From contig JAJEKV010000407.1 of assembly GCA_021234155.1 (NCBI GenBank), positions 123,501 through 187,500 of the forward strand: a stretch of 64,000 nt of DNA, read 5' to 3'. Each line of letters starts with the position of its first letter. Position 1 is the first letter of the stretch. The stretch comes from Isoetes taiwanensis (Eukaryota; Streptophyta; Lycopodiopsida; Isoetales; Isoetaceae). The translations under genes were made by a program, and so were the position numbers. This document shows positions 1-10,795 of the stretch, one piece after another. The notes beneath the pieces were generated by a model. The model was not told the origin of the DNA, made no database searches, and saw only the letters and a list, made by a program, of their open reading frames with translations.

Positions 1-1768
1 CACATAATTGTCAAGAATGTATCTATTGGGAAGAAAGGCTGACTGATTTTGACCGATGTTCCTTTGTAGAAAGCTGTTAATTCTTAAGGCAATAATTTTA
101 GCACACATCTTATAGGTAGTGTTGGTGAGAGAGATAAGTCTCCAATCTTGGAATTTAGCAGGATGATCAACTTTTGGAACCAAGGAAATAAAGCCACTAG
201 AAATAGAAGGGTGAAGATATTCATTACTCCAAAAAGCATGAACCATAGAGGTGAGATCCATTTTGAGAATGCCCCAAAATTTAATATAGAATTCAGCTGG
301 GAGGCCATCAGGGCCAGGAGATTTACCTTTATTGAAAGAGGACAGAGTAGCCAGGATCTCTTGCTGTGAAGGAAGAGCAGTAATAGAGTTATCCATCATT
401 TCAGAGGCAGAAGGCAGGATATTGTTCACTATGTTCATAAAATCATTTGCCTCTGCAATGTTATTAGCAGGGATAGGCTTGCCTTGAAAGAGGTCCATAT
501 ATTTGCCTTTAAAGAAATTGGCAATCTCAGAGTGAGAGGAATAGTTATTGCCATTATCATCTTGAACTTCAGCTATAGAATTTCTCAACACTCTACTTTT
601 TGCAAGTCTAAAGAAGAATTTTGAGTTGCCAGAGTCCATGTCATTGGTGTACTTTATCTTACATCTGATAGCAGAGCCCTTAGCCTCCATCTCTTCAATG
701 ATCCTAATTCTTCTTTCCAGAATTTCCTCACCTATCTGTAGATTTGAATTTGAAGGGTCATCTTGAAGTAAAGATCTGATATCTTTCATGAACATCATGA
801 GCTGATTTTTCTTTCTGCTGCATTGGTCATGCATAGTTTTTGACCAGTTTTTGATCCAGCCTTTTATAAATTTAATTTTTGCATAGAAGTGCTTCATGGA
901 ATGCAAATTCCTATTATCAGCAGCTGTGTTATCCATATTCATAGAGAGATTCTCATAGAAAGCTATAAATTGAGAACAGAACTTCTCATTGTCGAGAAGG
1001 GAAGTGTTAAACTTGTAAGGGATACTTCCCTGCCTTTGAATTTTGGTAATATGAGAAGTGTGAAGAAATTGAGGTTGATGATCAGAGATTGAGGTTCCCT
1101 CATCGCTAATAACATAGCTGTTAGCCCAGAAGGCTGTGGAAGGATTGGATACATAAAATCTATCAAGAGTGCAATAAACTCTTGCTTTGTCCTTTTGCTT
1201 ATTAGACCAGGTATAAGTAGCAATAGAAGAGGGGATATGAATCAGACCATTATTTGTTATAAGAGAATCCCAAGCTCCTTTTTCAGCTCTAGTCATATTA
1301 ATTTTGTTTTGAAATTTAAGATCCCAGCAAGGAATGTTGTTGAAATCCCCAGCAATGATCCAGTTGTCAATGTTTTGAGCAGCTAACCAGTTATTAATTT
1401 CAATCCAAATAGGTTCCCTATCCTTAGGGGTGGTAGGAGCATAAATATTAATGATACTAAAGATAGAACTGGATATTGAATAGATAACAGCCTGTCATGT
1501 CTTTGAAGGACTATTGTGGAAGGAAATATGATTTATCTCTCTCTTCCAGATGATTGCAAGCCCTCCACTTGCACTAGAAGAATCAATCCATATAGAAGAG
1601 GAATTAGGGTAAATCCAATCCCCTAAATTACTGCATTCAAAAGAAGGAAGTTTGATCTCTTGCAAAAGGATGATATCAGCATTATACAATCTAATCTGAG
1701 CAATGGCACGTCTCCTTTTAAGAGGACTTTGATGCCTCTAAGATTCCAAGATATGATCTTAATATCTA
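1..1768 (-). pseudogene. LINE ORF2: endonuclease plus N-terminal reverse transcriptase
   Basis: Endonuclease/reverse transcriptase that would nick target DNA and prime cDNA synthesis. The endonuclease starts with IISWNLRG (about 1737-1762). Next come LLQE, the AGDFN metal-binding motif near 1335-1350 and SDHQP near 1072-1090, the usual APE motif series. The RT N-terminal signature GKSPGPDGLPAEFY lies near 290-335, followed by a region-2-like stretch to the window edge. It is broken by a frameshift near 1700 and an in-frame TGA at 1495-1497; otherwise long stretches stay open. The family call is secure. Activity is unlikely unless the breaks are sequence errors. Confidence 0.88.
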
Positions 1769-1797
1769 AAGATGAGAGATAGGATAAGGGAGAAGAT

Positions 1798-2480
1798 TTA
1801 AATTCTGGATTTTTTGGTCTTCCTCTTGCTTCTAGTATTCTGAGCAGGGGTTCTATTCATTCCAGATAAAATCTTTCCTAAATTATTCCCATTCTTCTTA
1901 GTAGATTTTTTTACTGACTGATCCTTTTCAGGTTTAGGATTTTTAGAGGAAATTTCTATAAAGTATTCTTCTTTGCCCCAATTTTCCTTATCAGTTCCAT
2001 AACCTTCACTATCACTAAAGTCAGAACAACCACCAGAATAAAATTGAAACATAGAATTATTATTAATAATATTTAAGGGAACAGAATCTGGCACTTGCAT
2101 GGTGATTACTTTTTCTTGAAACTCCCTTTGTTCTTCAATTTTATCCTCTGGAGTCTCAGGAACAAAATCAGAACCAGCCTCTTCATTTACTTGTTGGTCT
2201 TGAATAACAGCTTGCTATTGGATCATTTGAATTTGCAGGGAAGCCAGCTGATCTGCAAACTTGCTAGATATTTTTGGAGGACTAATAGGACCTTCCACCA
2301 TAGGGGAATCTAAGTCAATCAGGGATGGCAAGGTGGCAAGAATGAGGATGTCAGGCTGAGATGAGTTATCAATTCTGGTATTCACGATTGGAGGAGGTAG
2401 GATATTATGAGAGGAAGAACATGCTTTGCTCTTATCTAATTCAGAAACTAGATTATTATTTAGGTCAGATAATACCTGAA
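1798..2480 (-). pseudogene. LINE ORF1-like C-terminal region
   Basis: Low-complexity, charged reading frame just upstream of the endonuclease, ending in a basic stretch rich in K and R before its stop. It is in the position expected for the end of an L1 ORF1 (RNA-binding, Gag-like). One in-frame stop lies near 2215. No zinc knuckle or RRM is visible, so the assignment rests on position. Confidence 0.5.
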
Positions 2481-2485
2481 AAGGA

Positions 2486-2737
2486 TTGAACAGCGTTGGA
2501 GAAGAATGTTACATGCTGACGACGAATTTGAAGAGGAGGGTGGGAAATTGCAAGATAGAATCAGTCGATCTGGAAGCAATCTGCCATGGAGTTCCTCTTG
2601 GAAATGATCATGTGAAGATTCTAGTAACCAGTTGCCATTTCAACGACGAAGCATTACCCAGAAGGCATCCTGATGGAGACACAGTGGGTGAAAGCATCGG
2701 AACCTTTGTTGCATGGCCAGTAATTCGCTTAAAGAAG
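2486..2737 (+). pseudogene. CACTA-associated domain (DUF8039-like) exon fragment
   Basis: Open frame with CYMLT near its start and the pattern HGVPLGNDHVK, then LVTS, then DTVGESIGTFVAWP. This LG.G.VKV...TVG..IGTFV.WP arrangement matches the DUF8039-type domain found in plant En/Spm (CACTA) proteins. That identification is from memory of the family pattern. The frame is followed at 2738 by GTGAGT, a good splice donor, so this may be one exon of a larger element whose upstream part was cut off by the LINE. Function unknown. Confidence 0.5.
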
Positions 2738-2851
2738 GTGAGTTTCATTTTCTTGGAAGACATAGAGGAAGATACATCAGAAAAAGTAGATTGAGTGCTT
2801 ATACTAAGATGCACAAGCTGATTCTGTCATATGTATGAAATTAAAACGTTT

Positions 2852-2956
2852 GCATACCAGACCATTCATTCAAAATTTCAAAACTATAAGGCCTGCAGAC
2901 CAGACCATTCATTCAAAATTTCAAAACTATAAGGCCTGCAGACCAGACCATTCAGG
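2852..2956. repeat. 43-bp tandem repeat, about 2.4 copies
   Basis: The stretch from 2852 is repeated with period 43. ACCAG occurs at 2856, 2899 and 2942, with nearly identical sequence between (first differences at GCATACC versus GCAGACC). Confidence 0.9.
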
Positions 2957-3059
2957 AATTTAAAAAACACTAGACACTCTTTACATTGTTTTAATTACAT
3001 CTGTGTGTTATTCATCTGTGTGTTGTTCCTCAAGAGTCTCAAATCTTTGGCACAATAGT

Positions 3060-3240
3060 CTCAAATCTTTGTTGTAACAAGATAAACTGGCACACAAGAA
3101 TCTGGCAAATAAGATGGTGCAGCTATTGGGATATTACCCAAAATGGCTTCGAGGTCTGCAACTCTCATTCCCAGCTGAGCATTCTAAATTTCAAGCCCCT
3201 CCAGAGCACGACACAACTCATTGAATAAGCCTATGCTTGT
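3060..3240 (-). pseudogene. Possible minus-strand coding exon, unrecognised
   Basis: The minus strand reads ELCRALEGLEI, a stop, then NAQLGMRVADLEAILG and a proline/valine-rich end. It looks like the helical C-terminus of a protein, with one in-frame stop. It lies downstream of the acidic minus-strand ORF at 4.1-4.5 kb and could be its last exon. No family was recognised, and coding bias alone supports it. Confidence 0.25.
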
Positions 3241-3515
3241 AGCCTATCGGCCGCACGGGGAGGAACCGGTTGAATACGGGCGCGTATGTTCAATTGAATG
3301 GCGCCGGTAGCCAATTCATAAATCTGTAAGTTAGAAAGAAAAAACAAATTAGTGATTTCGCGCCATGAGTGAATACCATTCATTTGTAATTTAAATGCAA
3401 GATCGCATTAGCGTAAGTCTTATGAATTGTAAACTCATTTAATGCATTAAAAAATTAGCGTGTCTTTGTTAGGAAATATTAAGATACGACTGACTAGTTA
3501 TCAGATGCAATTCAC

Positions 3516-3815
3516 GCCATGCGTGTAATTTCTTCGAAAGCCGCATCGTAATTTTAAATATGAGAGAAAGTGAGATCACGCGCGCGAATATGTTTGTGTG
3601 CAAAATGTTTAAATTGAAAAAGCAGTCCAATAATACCGGGCGTGAACCGCATAAAGCTAATTATCAGTATGCAATTCACGCCAGGTGTATTGGACCGCTT
3701 TGACAATTTAAACATTTTGCACACAAACATATTTCGCTACATGATCTCACTTCAGCTCTCTCAAAATTAAGAATGAAAGAGCGAATTCAAAAGCGGCTTA
3801 CAAGAAATTACGGCT
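3516..3815. repeat. Foldback (inverted-repeat) element
   Basis: Two arms of about 130-150 bp face each other around a loop of roughly 20-40 bp centred near 3655. The best-matching core is the segment around 3585-3615 (AATATGTTTGTGTGCAAAAT) against its reverse complement at about 3705-3735. The arms also share the GTGAGATCA and TGGACCGC/AGTCCAA parts. A direct copy of CAATTCACGCCA (near 3510 and 3672) flanks the left arm and lies in the loop. It is of MITE/foldback type; termini and target duplication are not resolved. Confidence 0.75.
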
Positions 3816-4065
3816 TATGCTTTCAAGTTAGAGTTGACACTAAAGAAACATATTGCAGTCATTAAATCCTTGTATTGCCATTGAAAATTTTTACATAAGG
3901 CCTTTTATTAGAGTTGCCCAGCTCTGTGTTACAAAATTACAAAAGTTCTAGGCAGTTTAAGGAGATGCCTAGCCCCATTCATAATCATCATTTGAGGCCT
4001 TTTTTGGAGATGCCCAGCTCTCTTTTCTTAACAAAAAACTAAATAACAAAAACAAACAAAGGAAA

Positions 4066-4533
4066 TCAGCCCTCCTCCTCCTCCTCTTCCTCCTCCTCTT
4101 CTTCCTCTGAGTTTTCATCTGCCATCTCTTCAAGAATGGCTTCTGCAGTAAATTCATCATCCGAGGAGGAGAGGGCGTCCATAACATGTACTTCTTCTCT
4201 TCGTCCAACTCTTCTCTCGCCACTCCTCATCTGCTTCCTCCATTTCTTCTTCTTTTTCAACCTCCTTCTCCATCTCTTCGTCAGAATCTTCTGGTGTATG
4301 GGGGACTCGGGCTGCTAGTGCTTGTCTTTGAGATACTCTTCCTGCATGTGAAGCCTACCCTGAAGAAACAACTCCTCGCAATTATCCGGACTGTGGTGCG
4401 GAAGGCAGCCACAGTAGCATCTGCGGGATGGAGGAATGGATTTCTTGATCAGTTTTCTGATCTCCCTCTTCGCCTCTCGGAGGCGAGTCCGGCGGGATAG
4501 AGCGGGACGAAGCCGGGCAGCATGGCTCACCAT
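4066..4533 (-). CDS. Small basic protein with acidic tail, interrupted by TAG
   Basis: From the ATG at 4533 the frame gives a basic N-terminus (MVSHAARLRP), then RRCYCGCLPHH, a Cys/His cluster that may bind metal, up to a TAG at 4315-4317. The same frame reopens directly and runs through a Lys/Arg block to ALSSSDDEF and an uninterrupted run of glutamates, ending at 4066. A Ser-Asp-Asp-Glu segment plus poly-Glu recalls accessory ORFs of Harbinger-type transposons, but I cannot name the family. The stop could be real decay or a sequence error. TATA and introns were not determined. Confidence 0.4.
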
Positions 4534-4619
4534 GGTAAGGAAGAAAATGCAGGGCGCTAGAAGAAAGAAAGGATGGGCGGTTGAAGGAATGAGGGTTTCA
4601 TGCAAGATATAGTAGTTAC

Positions 4620-5180
4620 ATGCAAGGTTTCGTATAGGCGCGGTTGTAATTATGATTCCATCACATCATATACGAATTATATCCATCACATCATATACTA
4701 ATCATATCTATTGAATTAATTACACCCTAGGTTATCATTAATTCTCTATAGCATTATCCACATGTGAGCTATACTTAAACCCTATGTTGTCATTTCAGCT
4801 ATACTTACAACCTACTTTGGCCTATCTAGAATTACGACCAATACTTACCTCATTAGTACTACTAACATATACCCTATGTTATCATTAATTTTGCATAATT
4901 ACCTGCACCTAAGCTATATTTACAACCTATTTTTGGCTGCATTTACAATATATATTTGTCCATTTAATGGTTTTTTTGGTATTTTTTAAAGTTCCCTTTA
5001 ATCTATTCTCAAATTTACATTGTCCTTTTTTCGAACTAATATTAAGACATTTAACTTTATATAGGTGAAGCGTGTGGATCATAAAAAGGGTAAAAATGTA
5101 ATACCTATCCCCCAACATGTTTCAACATTGTTACCACATGTTCTTATCACATTGTTACCCCATTGTAAACATTGTTCTTG
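4620..5180. other. AT-rich non-coding stretch with degenerate direct repeats
   Basis: No gene seen. Diverged copies of an ACCCTATGTTATCATTAATT-like unit, each followed by a CTATA-TTACAACCTA unit, occur near 4727, 4780 and 4875. This suggests an old tandem array, and it leads into the transposase region. Confidence 0.5.
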
Positions 5181-5183
5181 TAA

Positions 5184-8002
5184 GTGAATGGTGTGGACCA
5201 CCCAAAGGGTGTTGAGGCTGAGTCTACTAAGCAAATTATCCTCTATAGTAGGTTGGATTGGAAGAATAAGAAGGTGAAAGTGAAGCACCAACGCAATAAG
5301 GAGCTAGTAGGTGAAGGAACTATCATACTAGCTGATCCTATCCAAGCTGTCAATGATGAAAGGTTAGGAGAGGATAAAGTGGGTGTGGCCATAACAAGTT
5401 TAGAAGAAAAATGGATGGAAAAAGGGTCAAATCACCAGGATTGCACTGCTTGTATTAAACAATTGGAGGTTCCATGCATCATGCCATGGCCTATAGCATG
5501 CATTGAGTTTATAGGAGAATTCCTTTTACCAGAGCTAGAGGTTGTGGATGACACTGATTTTCTTAATGCACCTCCAATAGCTGCCAGGACCACATTTTCA
5601 GAGAAGAGGGCACACTCAGTGGTGAAACATTATCCTAGCAAGAGGTCTAAGTCAAGTAGTGATTGTTCACGTGAAGCTCTGACTAAGGTAAGGGGAATGG
5701 AATGTTGTTGGGCTAATTGTGTTCAGAAGTTTGAAATTGATGAATTGGTGGAAGCAAGGGCCACCTTCCAAGAGTATACTTGTGATGAGAGGAGGACTTA
5801 CATGTACTCCATTCATGAGCTTGCACTTCAAGATGAAAAATTTCCAAAGAAAAAAAAAACCCACTGCTAGGGACATGGATATGTAAAGTTGCATGGATAC
5901 ATATTCATGGCATTCCAATTTCATCTTGGCAAAATTGGCAAGCAAGTCATGCAAAGGGGAGTAAAATTGCATTACATGGAAATAATGGCATGTTGAATCC
6001 TGGCTGCTAGGGAGGTTTTTGAAAAATATATTGAATTCAATGCTGAGAATATGCCACATAAAAGTAGGAAAGATCAACAGGGAAAAATAGTTGTCGAGAA
6101 GAGATTGCCATCCCATTGTACCCAGAAGAGCATATTGGAGGAAGTGAATGCTTTGCTTCGAGAACTCACAGTGTACCCGCAATATCTCAACCCGGCTTGG
6201 GTAGACTATGGAGCAAGCACTTCAAGCATGTTACTATAGACACTTGAACAACTTTGCAAAGTGCAACTTGTGTGCTAAGTTGAAAAGAGATTCGGATAAG
6301 ACCAAGCAACCAAGCCAAAGGGCTAAGATAAGGGAGCAAATGAAAGATCACATGACAGACCAACTATCATGTAGATCCACTTATTGGATGTGGAGAACAT
6401 TATCATGTTTGGAACCCAATAACTATGTTTGTATTATACATGACAAGATGGATCAATCGAAGACTTGTTTGCCACAGTATAGTTACATACCCAAGCAAAT
6501 CAATAGAGCTTATCCTTTACAAGTCTCTCTGACAGGTGCAATAGTGCATGGCTCGGTGCCAATTTATTATGGCCATTTTAGTTTGCAATTGTGAAGTGAT
6601 GGTCCTGATTTTCATATTGGAAGTGTGATGAGGTACTTGAGGAACTATGAGAGTGGTTATTCTGATGACCTCCACAACCCTGGAGGTGGTGGCCAACCAC
6701 TCTTCAGTGCATTGTTGGATAGAAAGCCTAATAATTTAGAGAAGTTTACTAAGGCAAGGTTTAGGAAGTCAGGTGCTTCTGAACATGTTGGAGCCTCAAG
6801 TTCACGTCCCCAATCTCGAGATCTACCACCAAGGTTCCTCCTCCAACTTGACAATTGTGCTGGACAGAATAAAAACAGGTATATGTTCTCATTCCTATCT
6901 TATTTAACAGCTGTGGGTGTCTTTGAAAGAGTGAATTTAGGGTTCTTAACGCCTGGGCATACTCATGAGGATGTGGATGCATTGTTTGGGAAGTATAGTG
7001 CGCAGTTGAAATCTCAAACTGTGACCAATCTTCCTAGACTAATGAAAGTTCTTAGTGAATGCATTTCACCTTCTCCTATAGGGTTGATCATACAAGAGGT
7101 GCCTGATTGGAAGAATTTTATCAAAGGTTATGCTCTTGATACTCTTCAGTACACTTTCTGGGTCATGGGAAATAAGCCAATAATGCAATGGAAGATGAGA
7201 CCTTCAGATGATAAATGGAGGCCAGATGAGGGAGTACCTATATGGCACGAAGATGAAAATGGTAAACCTAAGATTCCAAGGGGTCAACCAAAAGCTCTTA
7301 AGCCTTTTGCAGAGGTGGATTCATTGCAAAGCACATTGGACGGCATTTCTGAATACGTCAAGTATTGGAAAAATAACCCCGATGATACCAACCTTGTATT
7401 GGTAGATTATTGGACACAGGTACATGGATTATTGGGACAAGTAGACACATCCTCTGATGAACTGAAAGATGGATGGCTACCTAAGACTAGGTGGAGAGAC
7501 TTGATAACACCTGAGGAAGTTGATGATGTGGTTAGTAGTATTCGCAAGTCGATGGCTCCTCCAGCTGCTGAAAAACACTATGTTAGTCCTAGGAAAGGAA
7601 GGCCTAAATATCTCGGGCTGGAGGATTATGAATCCAAAGATGACTTGCTTTGCCATCAATTTGCACTTATAGTACCAGAGCGCAAAGAGATATACCCTGT
7701 GTGGATAGGTTACACCATCTCAGAGGTTTGCAAAGAAGTAGGTGACCGCAATGTGAACAAAGTTCGTGTGGAGTGGTGGTGTCCAGTGCACCAGTTAAAT
7801 GGCAGAGGAAGAAAGGTATAGAGACTGTTGGACAAAGAGATGGAAGAGAAACCCTATTGAAGGGGATGATTGGGTTGAGTTAGATACTATTTTGTTTTCA
7901 TGGACCCCAAAGGTCATCTCAGGCAAGACTGCTAGGGTTACAATACCTGTGGAAGTGAGGAAGAAAGCTATGATATATCTAGGGGTCACTTCTGAGAAGT
8001 AA
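5184..8002 (+). pseudogene. DUF7869-type transposase-like protein, decayed
   Basis: About 900 codons in broken frames. The N-terminal part (5184-5868) is charged. A middle part contains NMPHKSRKDQQG, typical of the linker before the core. The core has an acidic HDKMDQ segment near 6450, LQLDNCAGQNKNRY near 6845-6885 and FLTPGHTHEDVD near 6943-6978. This Asp...Asp-Asn-Cys...Gly-His-Thr series is the hallmark of DUF7869, probably an RNase H-like catalytic fold. The C-terminal WVELD/WTPK region ends at 8002. Breaks are TAG at 5868, TGA near 6001, a frameshift near 6225, TGA at 6592 and a frameshift near 7805. Terminal repeats were not found, so element limits are unknown. Confidence 0.8.
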
Positions 8003-8164
8003 TTGGCAATATGTAACTCGACATGCATATGTGAAATATTTTTAATTTTTAATGCAATCATGTTGTGTCGTTATTAAAAAAAAGTCACATTCTCGATGCA
8101 AATTTACTAACCCGAGAAAAAGTTGCAGTGCTAAAATGGTCCAAAATCCTGACATAAATCCAAT

Positions 8165-8490
8165 TTAAATGAATGATGGTTATATCATTGTTCCGGGAGT
8201 TGTACTATGCGCAGAGGCAACCCCAAGTTGAGGCCCAAGACCCGGAGACTGATTTGGGGAGTCTTTCGGAGGTAGCTCTAGCGACCCCTCCTCGGTCACT
8301 TCCGAGGAGGGGGAGGATCGAAGGGGCAATTAAGCATGGGCGACGGGGTTGCTTGGGTTTTTGTATATTATGGGTGTATTATTGTAAGGGGTGCAATGTG
8401 AACTCTCCTTTATATGTGTGGCCTTGGGCCTGATGTAAATGTTTTGATTGTAACCAAAACTCTATGAATAGAAGTTCAGCATGATTTGAT
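8165..8490 (+). mobile_element. Possible LTR-retroelement 3' end remnant
   Basis: A short frame with PRRGRIEGA is followed by a GC-rich segment, then TATATGTGTGG, TGTAAATG and an AATAGAAG region. This arrangement (end of a polyprotein, then transcript-end-like signals) recalls the 3' end of a plant LTR element, but no LTR partner is present. Low confidence. Confidence 0.3.
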
Positions 8491-8544
8491 TGTCTATATC
8501 CGAGTTATTTAGTGCAATGGCCTAGGCCAAGGGGCTAGGTCCGT

Positions 8545-8960
8545 TTCAGAAACTAAAAATCCAAAACCTTTTAAAACTTGAACTCCTCATAGTTATAAAA
8601 TTAATTCCTACGATAATGACGAGTCTTATGAGCTGAAGTACTTAGACTTGGCCTATTTAGGTAAAGCTGATGGAATTTCGCAATTTTATCAAGTTCATTA
8701 GTCAGATCTCTGTAGGCTTTTAGGTTCGATCACTTAAAAATAATCCTTCCCAGTGGACGAAAATAATACAAGTGCCGACGAAGAAACTTAGAATTCAAAA
8801 TCTCTCAAATCTCGAACTCCTCATGATTATCAAATTCCACTCCTATGACAACGAGGAGTCTGGAGACGAGATGCTCAGACTTAGCTTATCTAGATAACCT
8901 CATGGAACTCCACAATTTTGTTAGGTGCATTAGTAAGATCCTTTGCAGCCTTTGATTGCA
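8545..8960. repeat. Diverged direct duplication, about 240-bp period
   Basis: The segments at about 8558-8735 and 8795-8960 align along their length. Both contain GAACTCCTCAT, a GACGAG/AACGAGGAGTCT part, a GGAA-TTC/CC-CA-TTTT part and CATTAGT-AGATC. Divergence is roughly one third by eye, so the duplication is old. No coding content seen. Confidence 0.7.
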
Positions 8961-9453
8961 TCACAAAATTGTATTGTTGCATCGTCGAACATGCATGCTT
9001 GAATTGTTGTATTTTGCATTAGCATCAGACGAGTCTCTGAAAGTAATACATATCAAATATCAATAACCTACATCTTCATCAGCCAGTTCGACATGGAAAG
9101 CATGGCCTTCTCCATGAGGTTTTGTATATGTTCGTAATATTCTCTTTGTTGTTGCATGGACCTTTATGGTCCAGTCTATTTCATATGGAGTGATTTGTGA
9201 TATGTATAATTCTTTTTTTAATTTGTGGTGCAATATCAACTATGGAACTGCATTTCCCATGTTCCTACTTTTCTCCTCATTTGCAAAGTAGTTTGTCTAT
9301 CATTTAAACAATTGAATTCATGATGAGTATGCACTATTTCCTATCATTTAGGTAAGGATAAGGAATATATTAGATTAATTCTCAATGATATTTACAGTAT
9401 AAATCATAGCCATTTTTGAATCGAATGGTTGTGGATGAATCACGTAGTTAACC

Positions 9454-9454
9454 A

Positions 9455-9490
<36 letters not shown>
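9454..9490. repeat. (GATA)n microsatellite
   Basis: About nine perfect units of the tetranucleotide. Likely length-polymorphic. Confidence 0.97.
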
Positions 9491-9672
9491 TATTTTAACG
9501 TCACGCCACTAGGTATGTATAGAAATATCTTCCAACCTTTCTCTATTTTTCCCCAATGTTAAAACCTCTATTTTTCAACGTCACGCCACTAGGTATGTAT
9601 AGAAATAAAAGAAGGTATGTATAGAAATATCTTTCAACCTTTCTCTATTTTTCCCCAATGTTAAAACCTCGT
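9491..9672. repeat. Tandem duplication of an about 80-100-bp unit
   Basis: ACGTCACGCCACTAGGTATG followed by TATAGAAAT occurs at about 9498 and 9579. The CCTTTCTCTATTTTTCCCC and AATGTTAAAACCTC blocks are repeated as well. The second copy has an extra GTATGTATAGAAAT inserted. Confidence 0.9.
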
Positions 9673-9811
9673 GATGAATATAATATGTCGAAGAAGCAGC
9701 TTAACAGGTACGTATAGGAAAATGTCCTGCCAACATCACCGATCCTGTTGTTCATTCCGTTCAGCACCAAAAGCTTTTGAAAAGACAAATTTGCGCAATA
9801 CCAGATCGTTA

Positions 9812-9840
9812 CCACAAAAAAAAAAAGAAAAAAAAAAAAG
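9812..9840. repeat. Adenine-rich tract
   Basis: Two A runs separated by single G residues. Low-complexity sequence inside a stretch (9.7-10.8 kb) where no convincing gene was seen. Confidence 0.8.
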
Positions 9841-10795
9841 ATTGTTAAAAGATCTAGTTCAACTTTGAAAGGCATCTTACACTCACATGCACAATAATAT
9901 TCGTACCTGATACATGTGTGCCCAAAATCTATGTAAATCACAATTTTAGCAGAAAAACAGTTACAATCCTAAAATACATGTTAAAGTGGGACATCTAAAT
10001 TGGGCACAACAGAATGTCAAGACTCGCTTTTTCCTTCTGAAATGTTTAATCACAGTTTCATATGAATACTAGTCGACCTAATGGGTTTCAAAGGATTTTT
10101 TTTACTTTAGTCTACTGGTTATACTAGTAGCCAAGATCATGGTTACATATCAGGTGTCTTTATTCTTAGTCTATTTTACTAAAATATTCTTATTTCACGT
10201 GTATAGGGCATTGGCATTGACGAGAGCTGTATATGAATAGTCAATCATTCAGAAATAAAGGTATTGTTGATGAAATGATCCCAATTGAACTTATGGAAGC
10301 TGAATCATAGACTGAGTTTTGGCTCTTTAAACCAATCTTTTGGCATTGGCCCAGACTAGTGTTCTTACCAAGGGAAATGTTTGTTACCCTTTCAAAAGAA
10401 AGATGATATTCTGAAAAATTCAAGTGACCAAAATTGTTGGTGCAATATAAATAGAATAGAATAGAATAGAAAAGTAAACATATTTTTTCTAGGAATAAGC
10501 AAAGATATTTTTAACAGTTGTTTATTTTCGGCAACACATCAAAAACATGTTTTTAGAAGAATCTCATGAACATTAGCATATGTAACATCCACCAAAGGTG
10601 GGCTAATAAGACAGATGTGTTCGCATACCTTGAATTGGCACTAAGAGGCAAAAACAAAGTTAATAAGAATTGCATATGAATCTAGCATTGTTTGCCATTT
10701 GGCCCCTCAAAAAAAATTTACCATTTATAAATAGTAAGGTAAAACTGACTTTAAGATCTAGTGGACAACTCTTATGTTAAAAACTGTATCTATCT

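Larger units (their letters stand above)
1..2480 (-). mobile_element. L1-type LINE, 5' part, runs off the left edge
   Basis: A non-LTR retrotransposon on the minus strand. Reading from high to low coordinates there is the tail of a first ORF, an APE-type endonuclease and the start of a reverse transcriptase, the normal L1 order. The catalytic RT box, the 3' UTR and the poly(A) tail would lie left of position 1 and are not seen. The 5' end is near 2480, where a different coding exon on the plus strand begins. No target duplication can be checked with one end missing. Confidence 0.9.
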
